DNA of 64,000 bases, from contig CP085710.1 in NCBI GenBank assembly GCA_023823795.1, positions 2,630,001 to 2,694,000 on the forward strand. Direction: 5' to 3'. This DNA is from Bacillus sp. F19. GTDB taxonomy: Bacteria; Bacillota; Bacilli; Bacillales; Bacillaceae. Made by a program: the position numbers and the translations under genes. The notes beneath the pieces are model-generated. The model saw only the letters and a list, made by a program, of their open reading frames with translations, was not told where the DNA came from and made no database searches. This document shows positions 1 through 7,416 of this stretch, piece after piece; the first letter of the stretch is position 1, and every line of letters starts with the position of its first letter.

Positions 1-472
1 CAATCGGACCAATAAGCCTTCTTAGAATTTTCGTCTTCAATTCCTCATGAACATATTTTCTATTGTCAGCTTCTTCGAAAATCTTCTCTTTTGAATGTGT
101 TCCAAATTCACGAATGTACGAACACATAACGATGTCAGCTTGTTCTAGTTCCGCAGTTAGATAAAGGATTTCGTACATTCTTTCGTCAATCCAATCATCT
201 GGATCAACAAATCCTATATATGTTCCCTTTGCCTTTTGCAATCCATCATTCCGTGCTGATGATACTCCATTGTTTTTTTTGTGAATTGCAATAATCTTAT
301 TATGCTTTTTAGCATATTCATCTAAAATACTTCCGCTTGAATCAGTTGAACCATCATTAATGGCTATAATCTCAAAATCTTTAAATGTTTGTAAAAGGAG
401 ACTGTCCAAGCATCTGGATAAATATTTTTCTACATTAAATATAGGCACGATTATACTGATCTTTGGTTTCAT
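1..472 (-). CDS. Family 2 glycosyltransferase, 3' end beyond window
   Basis: This is the N-terminal part (about 157 residues) of a GT-A fold glycosyltransferase that probably adds a sugar to the lipid-linked exopolysaccharide repeat unit at the inner membrane face. The protein starts MKPKISIIVPIFNVEKYL, followed by INDGSTDSS and the metal/nucleotide-binding DPDDW motif near residue 97. A GAGGG ribosome binding site sits 6 bases before the ATG at 472. It overlaps the end of epsD by 38 bases, so the two are translationally close. By order it takes the epsE place, but the sequence reads more like EpsH/EpsJ-type transferases than the EpsE flagellar clutch; that comparison is from memory. The gene runs off the left edge. 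Confidence 0.85.
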   Translation of the reverse strand, partial: MKPKISIIVPIFNVEKYLSRCLDSLLLQTFKDFEIIAINDGSTDSSGSILDEYAKKHNKIIAIHKKNNGVSSARNDGLQKAKGTYIGFVDPDDWIDERMYEILYLTAELEQADIVMCSYIREFGTHSKEKIFEEADNRKYVHEELKTKILRRLIGPI

Positions 473-1601
473 CTGTATCCCTCAACATGTATCTGGAGTA
501 GATTTCTGAAAGTTCGTAACTGACGCTTGATAATTCATAATTTTTCACTCTTTTAATACTCATTGATCCTAAATTTTCGAGTAATATTTTTGATAGGGCG
601 ATGTCATTGATTTTTCTTGAAAACAGCTTAACATCCTGATTTTTAATCAAATAGCCATTCACCCCATTCTCCACCAGCTCCCCATGCCCTCGATTCTCCG
701 TAGCAACAACAGGCAGCCCGCAAGCCATAGCCTCCATAATATTGACTGGAAGTCCCTCACGTAAACTGGATCCTACTGCTAAATCGCACATTGGCAAGAT
801 GGTATCGATATCTTTTCTGAATCCAAGGAAATGAACCATTTGCTCGATTCTGAGCGTTTTAGCAAGCTGTTTATATTCTTCCATAAGAGTTCCTTCGCCA
901 GCTAGGAGAAGCTTAGAGTTTGGAAGGTTATCTTTTAATCGTGCCATGGCATTCAGCAAGAGCTGCTGATTCTTATTCTTGTTAAACTCTGCCGCGTAGA
1001 AAAGAACGAAATCATCATATGCAATTCCGAAAGATTTTCTTCTTTTCGTTTTCTCCGCTTCCGTTATAGGCTTGAACTTTTCAGTGTCTATACCCACGCC
1101 ATGAACGTGTTCAACTGTCCCTGCAGCAAATCTGCGTTCTATTGCCAGAAGATAATCTTCCTCATTTATAGTAATCAGACAATCTGTATAGGAAGATAGC
1201 CATTTTTCAATTGGATAATATGTTAGCCAATTTTGAAGCGGCGCTCCTTTACAAAAGTGAAAACCGTGTGCCGTATAGATGACTTTTGTCCCTTTTTTTC
1301 TTGCTTCTCTCGCAGCCAGTCTAGTGAGAACACCTCCAACAGGTGTATGGCAGTGAATGATGCTGTAGTTATTTTCATTAATAATTTCCTTTAATCGACT
1401 GTATGCAACCGAGTTTCTTCTATTAAAAGGTGACCGTTGAATGGGAAGATTGAATTTCTGGTCAACATATGGAAGTTCAATATTTCCAAGTGCAGCCACA
1501 TGAACTTCCCATCCCTGTTCTTTGAACCATTTTAGGATTGGAAGATGAAAGCTTTTAAAGTGGTAATCGACCGTTGCCGTAAAAAGCACTTTGTCAGGCA
1601 T
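435..1601 (-). CDS. epsD: Family 4 glycosyltransferase, EpsD-like
   Basis: A GT-B fold, retaining glycosyltransferase of 388 residues for exopolysaccharide assembly. The N-terminal acceptor half has FTATVDYHFKSFHLP and IIHCHTPVGGVLTRLAAR, and the YTAHGFHFCKGAPL segment closely matches B. subtilis EpsD as I recall it. The C-terminal donor half carries the E-x7-E type signature REGLPVNIMEAMACGLPVVAT. The frame is open to 1727, but that extension would overlap the end of epsC and passes through a strong inverted repeat. I therefore place the start at the ATG at 1601 (MPDKVLF), preceded by a weak AGGGTGAT binding site. It is the fourth gene of an eps operon with the B. subtilis order epsA-B-C-D. 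Confidence 0.86.
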   Translation of the reverse strand: MPDKVLFTATVDYHFKSFHLPILKWFKEQGWEVHVAALGNIELPYVDQKFNLPIQRSPFNRRNSVAYSRLKEIINENNYSIIHCHTPVGGVLTRLAAREARKKGTKVIYTAHGFHFCKGAPLQNWLTYYPIEKWLSSYTDCLITINEEDYLLAIERRFAAGTVEHVHGVGIDTEKFKPITEAEKTKRRKSFGIAYDDFVLFYAAEFNKNKNQQLLLNAMARLKDNLPNSKLLLAGEGTLMEEYKQLAKTLRIEQMVHFLGFRKDIDTILPMCDLAVGSSLREGLPVNIMEAMACGLPVVATENRGHGELVENGVNGYLIKNQDVKLFSRKINDIALSKILLENLGSMSIKRVKNYELSSVSYELSEIYSRYMLRDTDETKDQYNRAYI

Positions 1602-1624
1602 TTTTTTATCACCCTGTTCAATAC

Positions 1625-1660
1625 GAAAAACACTCATGTTCATGAGTGTTTTCTTTTTTT
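1625..1660. terminator. Inverted repeat between epsC and epsD, terminator-like
   Basis: Arms at 1625-1638 and 1641-1653 form a near-perfect AAAACACTCATG/CATGAGTGTTTT hairpin. A run of T follows on the plus strand (1654-1660), so it looks like an intrinsic terminator for plus-strand transcripts. Read in the eps direction (minus), only the four U of the 3' arm are present, which would give at most weak termination. It lies inside the eps operon downstream of the EAR RNA, whose known role is to let polymerase read through such internal sites. Confidence 0.5.
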
Positions 1661-1677
1661 TATTTTTTTCAACGCCC

Positions 1678-3504
1678 TTAACTCGGTATCGACAATAGTT
1701 CTTTAATAGGAACACGGTGATTAGCAAGATCTAACAGCTGTTCACGCAATTCGTTTTTCTCCATTTCCGAAAAAGTATCAATGATATGATGTATTTCTTC
1801 TATATAGAGAGTAGTTGTTTTTCCTACGTAGATTTTAGGATACACTTGCTGTTCATGAACTTCATCATCTTTAAGCAATTCTTCAAACAGCTTTTCGCCA
1901 GGCCTCATGCCGGTGACTTCAATATCAATGTCATCAAGTGAATGACCTGACATTTTTATTAGGTTTTTAGCTAGATCAATAATTTTGACAGGTTCGCCCA
2001 TATCAAGTACAAAGATTTCTCCGCCACGTGCAAGTGAGCCTGCCTGAAGGACAAGCCTTGATGCTTCCGGAATAGTCATGAAATAACGGACCATTTCAGG
2101 ATGGGTGATAGTTACAGGGCCGCCTTCTTCAATTTGCTTCTTAAAAAGCGGTATCACGCTGCCTCTGCTTCCTAAAACATTTCCAAAGCGGACGGCTACA
2201 AATTTTGTCTTGCTGATCTGGTCAAAGTGCTGGACCAGCATTTCAGCGAGTTTTTTAGTTGCACCCATGACGCTAGTGGGATTTACAGCTTTATCTGTTG
2301 AAACCATGACAAAGATCTCAACGTTGGCCCATCTCGCAGCACTTGCAGCATTACGTGTACCTATAACGTTGTTTTTGACAGCTTCTTCTGGATTTCGTTC
2401 CATTAGCGGCACATGTTTATGGGCGGCTGCATGGTACACTATATAGGGCAGATGCCTGCCCATGACATCAAACATTTTTTTCTCATCCTGAAGATCCGCA
2501 ATTTCGGTGACAAGTTCAATCTGATGTTTTTCTGCTTCTGCTCTCAGCTCCATTTCGATGGAGTAAATGCTATTTTCTCCGTGACCCAAAAGGATCAGCT
2601 TCTTTGGTTTAAACTTTGTAATCTGTCTGCATATTTCTGAGCCGATTGATCCTCCAGCCCCAGTAACGAGAACGACTTTTCCTGAAATATTGTCAGAAAT
2701 GCTTTCAATATCAAGTTCAACAGGCTTGCGTCCTAAAAGATCTTCTACACGGACTTCTCGGATTTGATTGACAGAAACTTTTCCGGTTATTAAATCTTCA
2801 AGCATGGGAATGATTTGTGTTTTTGCTTTTGTTTTTAGGCATTCGTTGAAAATATTCTGGAGTCCTTTTTTGCTTAAAGAAGGTATAGCTATGATAATAT
2901 TTTCAATTTCAAGCTCATGGACTTTTTCTTCTATTGTACTTACACCGCCAATAACCGGAATGCCAAGAATATCAAGTTTCTGTTTGTGAACATTATCATC
3001 AATAAAAGCAACTGGATACATATCAGTATCGGCATTCTTTTTCAGCTGCCTTGCAACCATGGTTCCTGCTGAACCTGCACCGATTATTAACGTTCTTTTC
3101 TTGCTGATTGATTTGCTTATATATGTATCACGGACCATTCTCCAGCAAAAACGAGATCCGCCTATTAAAAGCATATGAATCATCCAAGTCACAGCCAGCA
3201 GTCTAAAATGCACTTCAGTTTCAATCAGCTGCTGCATAACAGCAGTAGCTGCGATTGAGTATGTTATAGCTTTAAAAATAATAAGCAGTTCCCCGATGCT
3301 CGCATATTCCCAGGCCTTGTTATATAGCTTATATATGAATGAAAAAATATGATGACTGATTAATAAGGTCATTGAGCTGATGACTAATGGGATTGTAAGG
3401 ACATGCAGGTCTGCCTCTAGAAGGAATCGGCTGAAGAAGATGGCAGAAAGAACGATAAATGAATCAACTAAAATTAATAATGACAGCCTTCGATGGTAGG
3501 TCAT
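1678..3504 (-). CDS. epsC: Membrane-bound nucleotide-sugar 4,6-dehydratase, EpsC-like
   Basis: Polysaccharide biosynthesis protein of the CapD/FlaA1 family (608 residues), expected to convert UDP-GlcNAc to a UDP-4-keto-6-deoxy sugar. It begins with a hydrophobic membrane domain of about four helices (roughly residues 5-115). A first Rossmann domain (GAGSAGTMVARQL) follows, then the catalytic SDR domain with VTGAGGSIGSE near residue 280. In the active site the usual YxxxK tyrosine is replaced by methionine (STDKA...MGATKK), which is normal for this subfamily. The frame is open upstream to 3582, but the ATG at 3504 has an AGGAGG site 8 bases upstream and follows the stop of the small ORF by 4 bases. 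Length agrees with B. subtilis EpsC (about 600 residues). Confidence 0.9.
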   Translation of the reverse strand: MTYHRRLSLLILVDSFIVLSAIFFSRFLLEADLHVLTIPLVISSMTLLISHHIFSFIYKLYNKAWEYASIGELLIIFKAITYSIAATAVMQQLIETEVHFRLLAVTWMIHMLLIGGSRFCWRMVRDTYISKSISKKRTLIIGAGSAGTMVARQLKKNADTDMYPVAFIDDNVHKQKLDILGIPVIGGVSTIEEKVHELEIENIIIAIPSLSKKGLQNIFNECLKTKAKTQIIPMLEDLITGKVSVNQIREVRVEDLLGRKPVELDIESISDNISGKVVLVTGAGGSIGSEICRQITKFKPKKLILLGHGENSIYSIEMELRAEAEKHQIELVTEIADLQDEKKMFDVMGRHLPYIVYHAAAHKHVPLMERNPEEAVKNNVIGTRNAASAARWANVEIFVMVSTDKAVNPTSVMGATKKLAEMLVQHFDQISKTKFVAVRFGNVLGSRGSVIPLFKKQIEEGGPVTITHPEMVRYFMTIPEASRLVLQAGSLARGGEIFVLDMGEPVKIIDLAKNLIKMSGHSLDDIDIEVTGMRPGEKLFEELLKDDEVHEQQVYPKIYVGKTTTLYIEEIHHIIDTFSEMEKNELREQLLDLANHRVPIKELLSIPS

Positions 3505-3508
3505 CAGC

Positions 3509-3685
3509 TCATCCTCCTGCGCATTCTTTTTTTCTTTCGGTCCCTTTTGAAAGAAGCAGCGATCTTTTATAAATGGAAACATCGATGAGTTTTTTTATTT
3601 CATTCAGCTGCTCTAAGCTTGCATCCTGCTTAATAAAGCGGACCATTTTTTTCAACGATTTCGGGTACTGATCAAATGGATTCAA
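3509..3685 (-). CDS. Small ORF of 58 codons in the eps operon, unknown function
   Basis: An open frame of 58 codons starts at TTG 3685 with a GGGAG site 8 bases upstream and stops 4 bases before the epsC ATG, so its last codons carry the epsC ribosome binding site. The peptide begins MNPFDQYPKSLKKM and is rich in lysine, with a predicted amphipathic helix (VRFIKQDASLEQLNEIKKLI, residues 16-35). There is no signal peptide or cysteine motif. I do not recognise it, and B. subtilis has no counterpart between epsB and epsC that I can recall. Good start context and tight spacing suggest it is translated, perhaps as a leader that couples ribosomes to epsC or as a small partner protein; both are inferences. 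Confidence 0.55.
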   Translation of the reverse strand: MNPFDQYPKSLKKMVRFIKQDASLEQLNEIKKLIDVSIYKRSLLLSKGTERKKECAGG

Positions 3686-3718
3686 AATAAGTACTCCCTT
3701 CTCTTTAATATAAATCTT

Positions 3719-3750
3719 AACTTTATGCTCTTTTGAAAAAACATAAAGTT
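3719..3750. repeat. 9-bp inverted repeat downstream of EAR
   Basis: AACTTTATG at 3719-3727 and CATAAAGTT at 3742-3750 form a perfect inverted repeat around a 14-base loop. It lies between the EAR RNA and the 58-codon ORF in the eps transcript. No T-run follows on either strand, so it is not a standard terminator. It may be an RNA stem at the 3' side of the EAR element. Confidence 0.5.
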
Positions 3751-3759
3751 AAAATTTAT

Positions 3760-3856
3760 ATGAATTGGGGCATTTAACCCCTCCTCACACCACACTACCG
3801 ACGACTCGCGTCTAAGGCTTTCAGGCCCACAGCATGATCGAGTGCCCCCATTGATA
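3760..3856 (-). ncRNA. EAR / epsC RNA element (processive antitermination)
   Basis: The 170-base gap between epsB and epsC holds a GC-rich block unlike the AT-rich spacers nearby. On the minus strand it starts AATGGGGGCAC (near 3850) and ends TGCCCCAATT (near 3765), so the ends close into a helix (TGGGGGCA with TGCCCCA). Inner segments such as GACGCGAGTC can form hairpins. The EAR (eps-associated RNA, called the epsC RNA motif in comparative surveys) sits exactly here in B. subtilis and promotes read-through of distal terminators in the eps operon. Position, size and closing helix fit; I could not run the covariance model. Confidence 0.78.
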
Positions 3857-3912
3857 GTGGATAGGAGACATCACCAGATATTCTTAATCAAGAACGAATT
3901 TTGCAAATTTTT

Positions 3913-4572
3913 TTATTTGTATTCGTTGAGCACGATTCCGAGCAGTGTTGCTCTTACAGCTGACAGGATTTTGTTTGCTTCTAACGCTTCTTCTTTATCT
4001 GTTTTGCCGTTGTTAACGACCAGTACTACTCCATCACATTCATTGGCTAAGATTTTCGTATCAACCACATCAAGAACAGGCGGACAGTCAAACAAAATCA
4101 AATCGTATTGATCAAACAGTTGGGCCATCAAGTCTTTCATTGCCTGAGATGCAATGATTTCGGAAGGATTATGCGGTATCGATCCGCTTGTTAAAATAGC
4201 CAGCCTTCCAATCTCTGTTTGGTGAATCGCTTCACCTAAAACGGCATTTCCTATTAAAACATTTGTTAGTCCAACGTTATTTTCAAGTTTAAAAGCATTA
4301 TGTATGGCAGGCTTTCTTAAATCACCGTCAATGAGCAGTACTTTTTCTCCCTGAAGAGCAAATGAAACCGCAAGATTTGTGACAGTGGTAGACTTCCCTT
4401 CTCCATACCCTGGAGAGGTAATAAGAAGTGAGCGATACTTCTGATCAATAGATGCAAATTGCAGATTTGTAAGGATCGTGCGATACTGATCTGATATCCT
4501 GCTGTTGGGATTAAAATAAGAAATTAAGCTTTTTTTTCTCGGAGGAACGGTGTTAAATGGATTTTGAACCAA
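3913..4572 (-). CDS. epsB: Bacterial tyrosine kinase, EpsB/CpsD-like
   Basis: Cytoplasmic BY-kinase half of a split PCP/kinase pair that controls polysaccharide chain assembly. It shows Walker A (GYGEGKST, about residue 55-62), Walker A' (LLIDGDLRKP) and Walker B (LILFDCPPV). The C-terminal tyrosine cluster is short: the protein ends NEYK with a single terminal-region tyrosine. Its partner is the membrane protein encoded just upstream (EpsA), whose end overlaps this gene. The frame can start at GTG 4581, but that codon touches the AAGGAG site. TTG at 4572 lies 8 bases from it and is preferred, giving 219 residues. The EAR RNA follows directly. Confidence 0.88.
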   Translation of the reverse strand: MVQNPFNTVPPRKKSLISYFNPNSRISDQYRTILTNLQFASIDQKYRSLLITSPGYGEGKSTTVTNLAVSFALQGEKVLLIDGDLRKPAIHNAFKLENNVGLTNVLIGNAVLGEAIHQTEIGRLAILTSGSIPHNPSEIIASQAMKDLMAQLFDQYDLILFDCPPVLDVVDTKILANECDGVVLVVNNGKTDKEEALEANKILSAVRATLLGIVLNEYK

Positions 4573-5293
4573 AGGTTTCACTCCTTAATGGCTGTTTTTT
4601 TTTTACATTTCCTTTTGTTGTATTCCGCTTTGACATTTTTGAAACAGCACCCAGAATTGGTGCATCAAATATCTCTTCTACCTCTCTCTTGGTGCGGATA
4701 CTGTCATCCAGTGAATCCAGCAGGAAGACCAGGCCGACTCCAATGATGATTCCTGCAATAACTCCCATCATAATATATCGGGAATGATTTTCATTGATAG
4801 GATAATAGTTTGGCTTGGCTATAGCTAATATCTTCATGCCGTCAATGACAATAAACCTTGGAATTTCATCTTTAAAGATTTCAGCTGTCGTATTAGCGAT
4901 TTTAGCTGCTAGTACTGGATTTGAGTCTATCACTGAAATATTGATAATTTGTGAGCTTCCTATCGTTTCTGCATTAATCTGGCCGCTGAGAGCTTCTCCT
5001 GAACGGGGCAATTTCAGCTTTGCAGCTACTTTCTCAAGAACAGCTGGATCCTTAATAATGACGTTCAGTGTGTTTATTGTTTCTGCAGTCGTATTAATCA
5101 TGATACGGGTAGATGTGGCATACAAAGGGCTAGTATAAAAGTAACTGTAAAATCCGGCTAAAAAAGTTGTAAACAGCGTAATCACCGCAATCATCCAAAA
5201 ACGCCTTTTAATAACTGTGAAAATTTCTTTAAGGTCGATTTCCTTTTCTTTTCCGGAAATCAGAGGTTCGTCATGAAAATTTGGATTTTTCAT
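4553..5293 (-). CDS. epsA: Polysaccharide co-polymerase / kinase modulator, EpsA-like
   Basis: A Wzz-family chain-length determinant of 246 residues. Two membrane helices (about residues 32-54, FWMIAVITLFTTFLAGFYSY, and 172-194, MMGVIAGIIIGVGLVFLLD) frame an extracellular domain with the typical YATSTRIMIN start. A short basic cytoplasmic tail, where such proteins activate the tyrosine kinase, follows. A GTG at 5302 is in frame, but the ATG at 5293 has AAAGGTGG at proper distance. It is the first gene of the eps operon and faces a 410-bp control region with SinR-type operators. Confidence 0.87.
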   Translation of the reverse strand: MKNPNFHDEPLISGKEKEIDLKEIFTVIKRRFWMIAVITLFTTFLAGFYSYFYTSPLYATSTRIMINTTAETINTLNVIIKDPAVLEKVAAKLKLPRSGEALSGQINAETIGSSQIINISVIDSNPVLAAKIANTTAEIFKDEIPRFIVIDGMKILAIAKPNYYPINENHSRYIMMGVIAGIIIGVGLVFLLDSLDDSIRTKREVEEIFDAPILGAVSKMSKRNTTKGNVKKKQPLRSETFGSKSI

Positions 5294-5315
5294 AGGATCC
5301 ACCTTTCAAGTGAGA

Positions 5316-5331
5316 GTTCTTCATAAAGAAC
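5316..5331. promoter_or_regulatory. SinR-type operator, near-perfect palindrome
   Basis: GTTCTTCATAAAGAAC differs from a perfect 16-bp palindrome by one position pair and lies 23 bases upstream of the epsA ATG, where bound repressor could block transcription. Confidence 0.72.
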
Positions 5332-5382
5332 ATTAACGGTAAAAAAAGAGAGATTTGATTTCCTGATATGTGTTTTATTTTA

Positions 5383-5398
5383 GTTCTTTATAAAGAAC
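5383..5398. promoter_or_regulatory. SinR-type operator, perfect palindrome
   Basis: GTTCTTTATAAAGAAC is a perfect 16-bp palindrome made of two inverted GTTCTTT heptamers, the strongest site in the eps control region. Confidence 0.78.
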
Positions 5399-5637
5399 GT
5401 GTCAAGCAGATAGTTCTATATTATTATGAATTTTTCAAATATAAATTCTATCATTCTATTTTTGTTTTCTTCTTATAGTGACAATTATCTTGTTTTCGAT
5501 AATATGAGCTGTTCTTAATGTATGCTATTTTACCTAATTGTAAAAACTGTCAAAATTCATTGTTTTTTCGTTAAAAAGAACGAATAACTCTTGATTACTC
5601 AGTTATACTCGCTTAATCGTACAATTTTAATATTTTA

Positions 5638-5659
5638 TAAAGAACAATATGTTCCTTAT
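5638..5659. promoter_or_regulatory. SinR-type operator next to the regulator gene
   Basis: TAAAGAAC followed five bases later by GTTCCTTAT forms an imperfect inverted pair about 55 bases before the regulator's ATG, consistent with autoregulation. Confidence 0.55.
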
Positions 5660-5713
5660 AATGAAAGAGCAAGTTACTATTTTATCAGAATTGACTGATT
5701 AAGGAGACAAGAA

Positions 5714-6094
5714 ATGGTTGGTGATCGGTTACGGGAGCTAAGACAGGAAAAGGGGTATTCAATTAGCGAGCTTTCAGAGCTTGCCGGAGTTTCAAAATCT
5801 TATTTAAGTTATATCGAACGCAATATTCAAAAAAACCCGTCGCTGCAGTTTCTTCGTAAAATTGCCATGACTCTCGAGGTAGATTTAGAATATCTTCTAG
5901 GGCATGAAAGGAATCAGTTTAGTGAAAACATTGATGATGAGTGGCGGGAGTTATTGAACAAAGCAATTGAAGATGGACTAAGCAAAAAGGAATTTAAAGA
6001 CTTTCAGGAATACGCCAAATTCAAAAAGTGGAAGCATGGAAAAAGGCAGATATCTGAATTTATTATTGATGATAAGACGCCTGGTTCTAAATAA
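5714..6094 (+). CDS. sinR: SinR/SlrR-like biofilm regulator
   Basis: A 126-residue DNA-binding protein. Residues 5-60 form a Cro/CI-type helix-turn-helix (GYSISELSELAGVSKSYLSY), nearly superimposable on SinR. After a linker, residues 74-108 (DDEWRELLNKAIEDGLSKKEF) match the SinI-like dimerisation domain at the SinR C-terminus. In B. subtilis SinR represses eps and is inactivated by the small antirepressor SinI. No sinI-like ORF lies next to this gene, unlike the usual sinI-sinR pair, so the antagonist must be elsewhere or absent. An AAGGAGA site precedes the ATG. The divergent placement next to eps suggests a dedicated local repressor. Confidence 0.85.
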   Translation: MVGDRLRELRQEKGYSISELSELAGVSKSYLSYIERNIQKNPSLQFLRKIAMTLEVDLEYLLGHERNQFSENIDDEWRELLNKAIEDGLSKKEFKDFQEYAKFKKWKHGKRQISEFIIDDKTPGSK

Positions 6095-6120
6095 AACATG
6101 TTTTCAGTGTTAATAAAGAA

Positions 6121-6155
6121 GACCTCTCATCCTTGGGATAAGAGGCTTATTTATT
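6121..6155. terminator. Bidirectional terminator
   Basis: CCTCTCATCC (6123-6132) and GGATAAGAGG (6136-6145) form a hairpin flanked by T-rich sequence on the right and A-rich sequence on the left. It separates the convergent SinR-like and MaoC genes. Confidence 0.75.
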
Positions 6156-6552
6156 ATATTCTCCTAAACACAACATCCCCCTTAGCAACTTCTGCCCCAT
6201 CCTGATTAACAGTCCTCACATGAAACTTTGCAGATTCATCATTCATCTCATAAAGATCCGCCTGATGAGTCAGCACATCGCCCAGGAAAACCATTCCTTT
6301 AAACCGGATCGTATAATCTTCTATAAAGCCTTCTTCATAGAACGGAGAGAAGAGTTTGGACAAGCTGCCCATTGTCCACATGCCGTGTGCAATGATGCCC
6401 GGCAGACCTGCTTTTTCTGCTTCTTCGTCAATGGTGTGAATGGGATTGTAGTCGCCTGAAGCTCCAGCATATTTGATGAGGTCAAGCCTTGAGACAGGCG
6501 GAAGTGTGATGTCCTCTAAGGGCTCGCCAAGCCGAAAGTCATGGATTGTCAT
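6154..6552 (-). CDS. MaoC-like (R)-specific hydratase/dehydratase
   Basis: A 132-residue single hot-dog domain protein. The hydratase signature GASGDYNPIH with GIIAHGMWTMG contains the Asp and His that activate water in (R)-enoyl-CoA hydratases and HadB-type dehydratases. It probably adds water to, or removes it from, acyl-thioesters as a partner of the hot-dog protein encoded upstream, whose stop overlaps this ATG by 4 bases (ATGA). The gene is last in a leftward operon with a thioesterase remnant and an iron alcohol dehydrogenase. The substrate chain cannot be told from sequence. Confidence 0.82.
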   Translation of the reverse strand: MTIHDFRLGEPLEDITLPPVSRLDLIKYAGASGDYNPIHTIDEEAEKAGLPGIIAHGMWTMGSLSKLFSPFYEEGFIEDYTIRFKGMVFLGDVLTHQADLYEMNDESAKFHVRTVNQDGAEVAKGDVVFRRI

Positions 6553-6998
6553 ACTCTCATCACCTTTCTGACTGCTTCGGTAATAATAATGACTTGTTTC
6601 ATTGTGAAAATGAGTTCTCCGTTTTTTGTTTCTCCCATTCTCTCAATTGTAAGCACGCCCATGCTTCTCCCGCTCCCTGTTCTCTCCCTGTAGTTTACAA
6701 GTTTTGAGGAGCAATAGACCGTATCGCCTACAAACAGGGGTTTTTCATAATGAAACGACTGTTCACCATGTATCAGTCCTTTTGACGGCAGCTCCAATCC
6801 TTCAATTGTGCCGTAGTTTAAGGTGACGGGAAATGTGGGCGGTGCCAGATTCCGCTTGTATTTTGAACGAGTGCCAGCTTCTTCATCAATAAAAAGGGGG
6901 TTCGCATCTCCGATCGCATCAGCAAATTTTCTGACTGCCCCCCGCTCAATTGAATTCTCCACTTTTTCAGAAGCGCTTCCAATTAAGTGTTTGAACAT
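6549..6998 (-). CDS. MaoC N-terminal-like dehydratase subunit (HadA-like)
   Basis: A 149-residue FAS1-type hot-dog domain protein. It starts with an AVRKFADAIGDANPLFIDEE segment (residues 21-40), then LAPPTFPVTL, and later GEQSFHYEKPLFVGDTV, all typical of the N-terminal MaoC domain. Such proteins usually pair with a catalytic MaoC domain to make a heterodimeric (R)-3-hydroxyacyl dehydratase, and the overlapping downstream gene supplies that partner. An AAAGGAGG site lies 8 bases before the ATG. Confidence 0.8.
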   Translation of the reverse strand: MFKHLIGSASEKVENSIERGAVRKFADAIGDANPLFIDEEAGTRSKYKRNLAPPTFPVTLNYGTIEGLELPSKGLIHGEQSFHYEKPLFVGDTVYCSSKLVNYRERTGSGRSMGVLTIERMGETKNGELIFTMKQVIIITEAVRKVMRV

Positions 6999-7012
6999 AG
7001 GTTTCGCCTCCT

Positions 7013-7416
7013 TTATTTAGATAAATTTGTATAGAGATGATTCTGTAATTCCAGTCTAATAGCGTCTGGAATTCGTTCTGATTGTTTTTCATAAATATTA
7101 TAATGCACATAGATAACTTTCCCTTTTGCGCATAATTCCCCGTCCTGATGAATTTCTTCATAAAGCTCTAAGCTTGAGTTTCCGATTCTTTTCACCCAGG
7201 AATAGACTTCGACTTTTTTTCCGTAATAAATTTGACTGATAAATCGACATTCATGTTTAAAATAATCATTTTCCAGTCTTTAAAAGACCGCTCAGGATTG
7301 AATAAAGCAAAGAGCTGATTTCTTCCTGCTTCAAACCAGACTGGCACTGTTGTATTGTTGATATGGCCGACGGCATCTGTTTCGGAAACTCGCGGTTCAA
7401 TTGTTGTATGGAACAT
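7013..7416 (-). pseudogene. Acyl-CoA thioesterase (4HBT family), frameshifted
   Basis: The first 65 codons read as a FadM/YbgC-type hot-dog thioesterase (PRVSETDAVGHINNTTVPVWFE) with the catalytic Asp in SETDAVGH. Reading then runs into a stop, while the rest of the domain (YGKKVEVYSWVKRIGNSSLE...) continues in another frame to the stop at 7013. The break maps to about 7220-7230, where one extra base in an AT-rich stretch would restore the frame. Both halves are otherwise intact and there are no other stops, so this is either a recent mutation or a base-call error. It overlaps the end of the alcohol dehydrogenase gene and lies 15 bases before the MaoC pair. Confidence 0.75.

Larger units (their letters stand above)
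5303..5713. promoter_or_regulatory. Divergent control region between epsA and the SinR-like gene
   Basis: This 411-bp AT-rich gap separates leftward epsA from the rightward regulator. It holds at least six copies or near-copies of the GTTCTTT heptamer known as the B. subtilis SinR recognition sequence: paired sites at 5316-5331 and 5383-5398, half sites near 5413 and 5511, AAAGAAC at 5575-5581, and AAAGAAC...GTTCCTT at 5639-5658. Sites lie next to both genes, so the regulator probably represses eps and may also control itself. I cannot pick a single secure -35/-10 pair by eye. Confidence 0.75.

Noticed and set aside
1602-1727. N-terminal extension of epsD
   Set aside because: Lysine-rich, overlaps epsC and the inverted repeat at 1625-1653; EpsD proteins begin at the KVLFTATVD strand.
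2105-2446. Plus-strand ORF opposite epsC
   Set aside because: Antisense shadow; no binding site and no recognisable protein.
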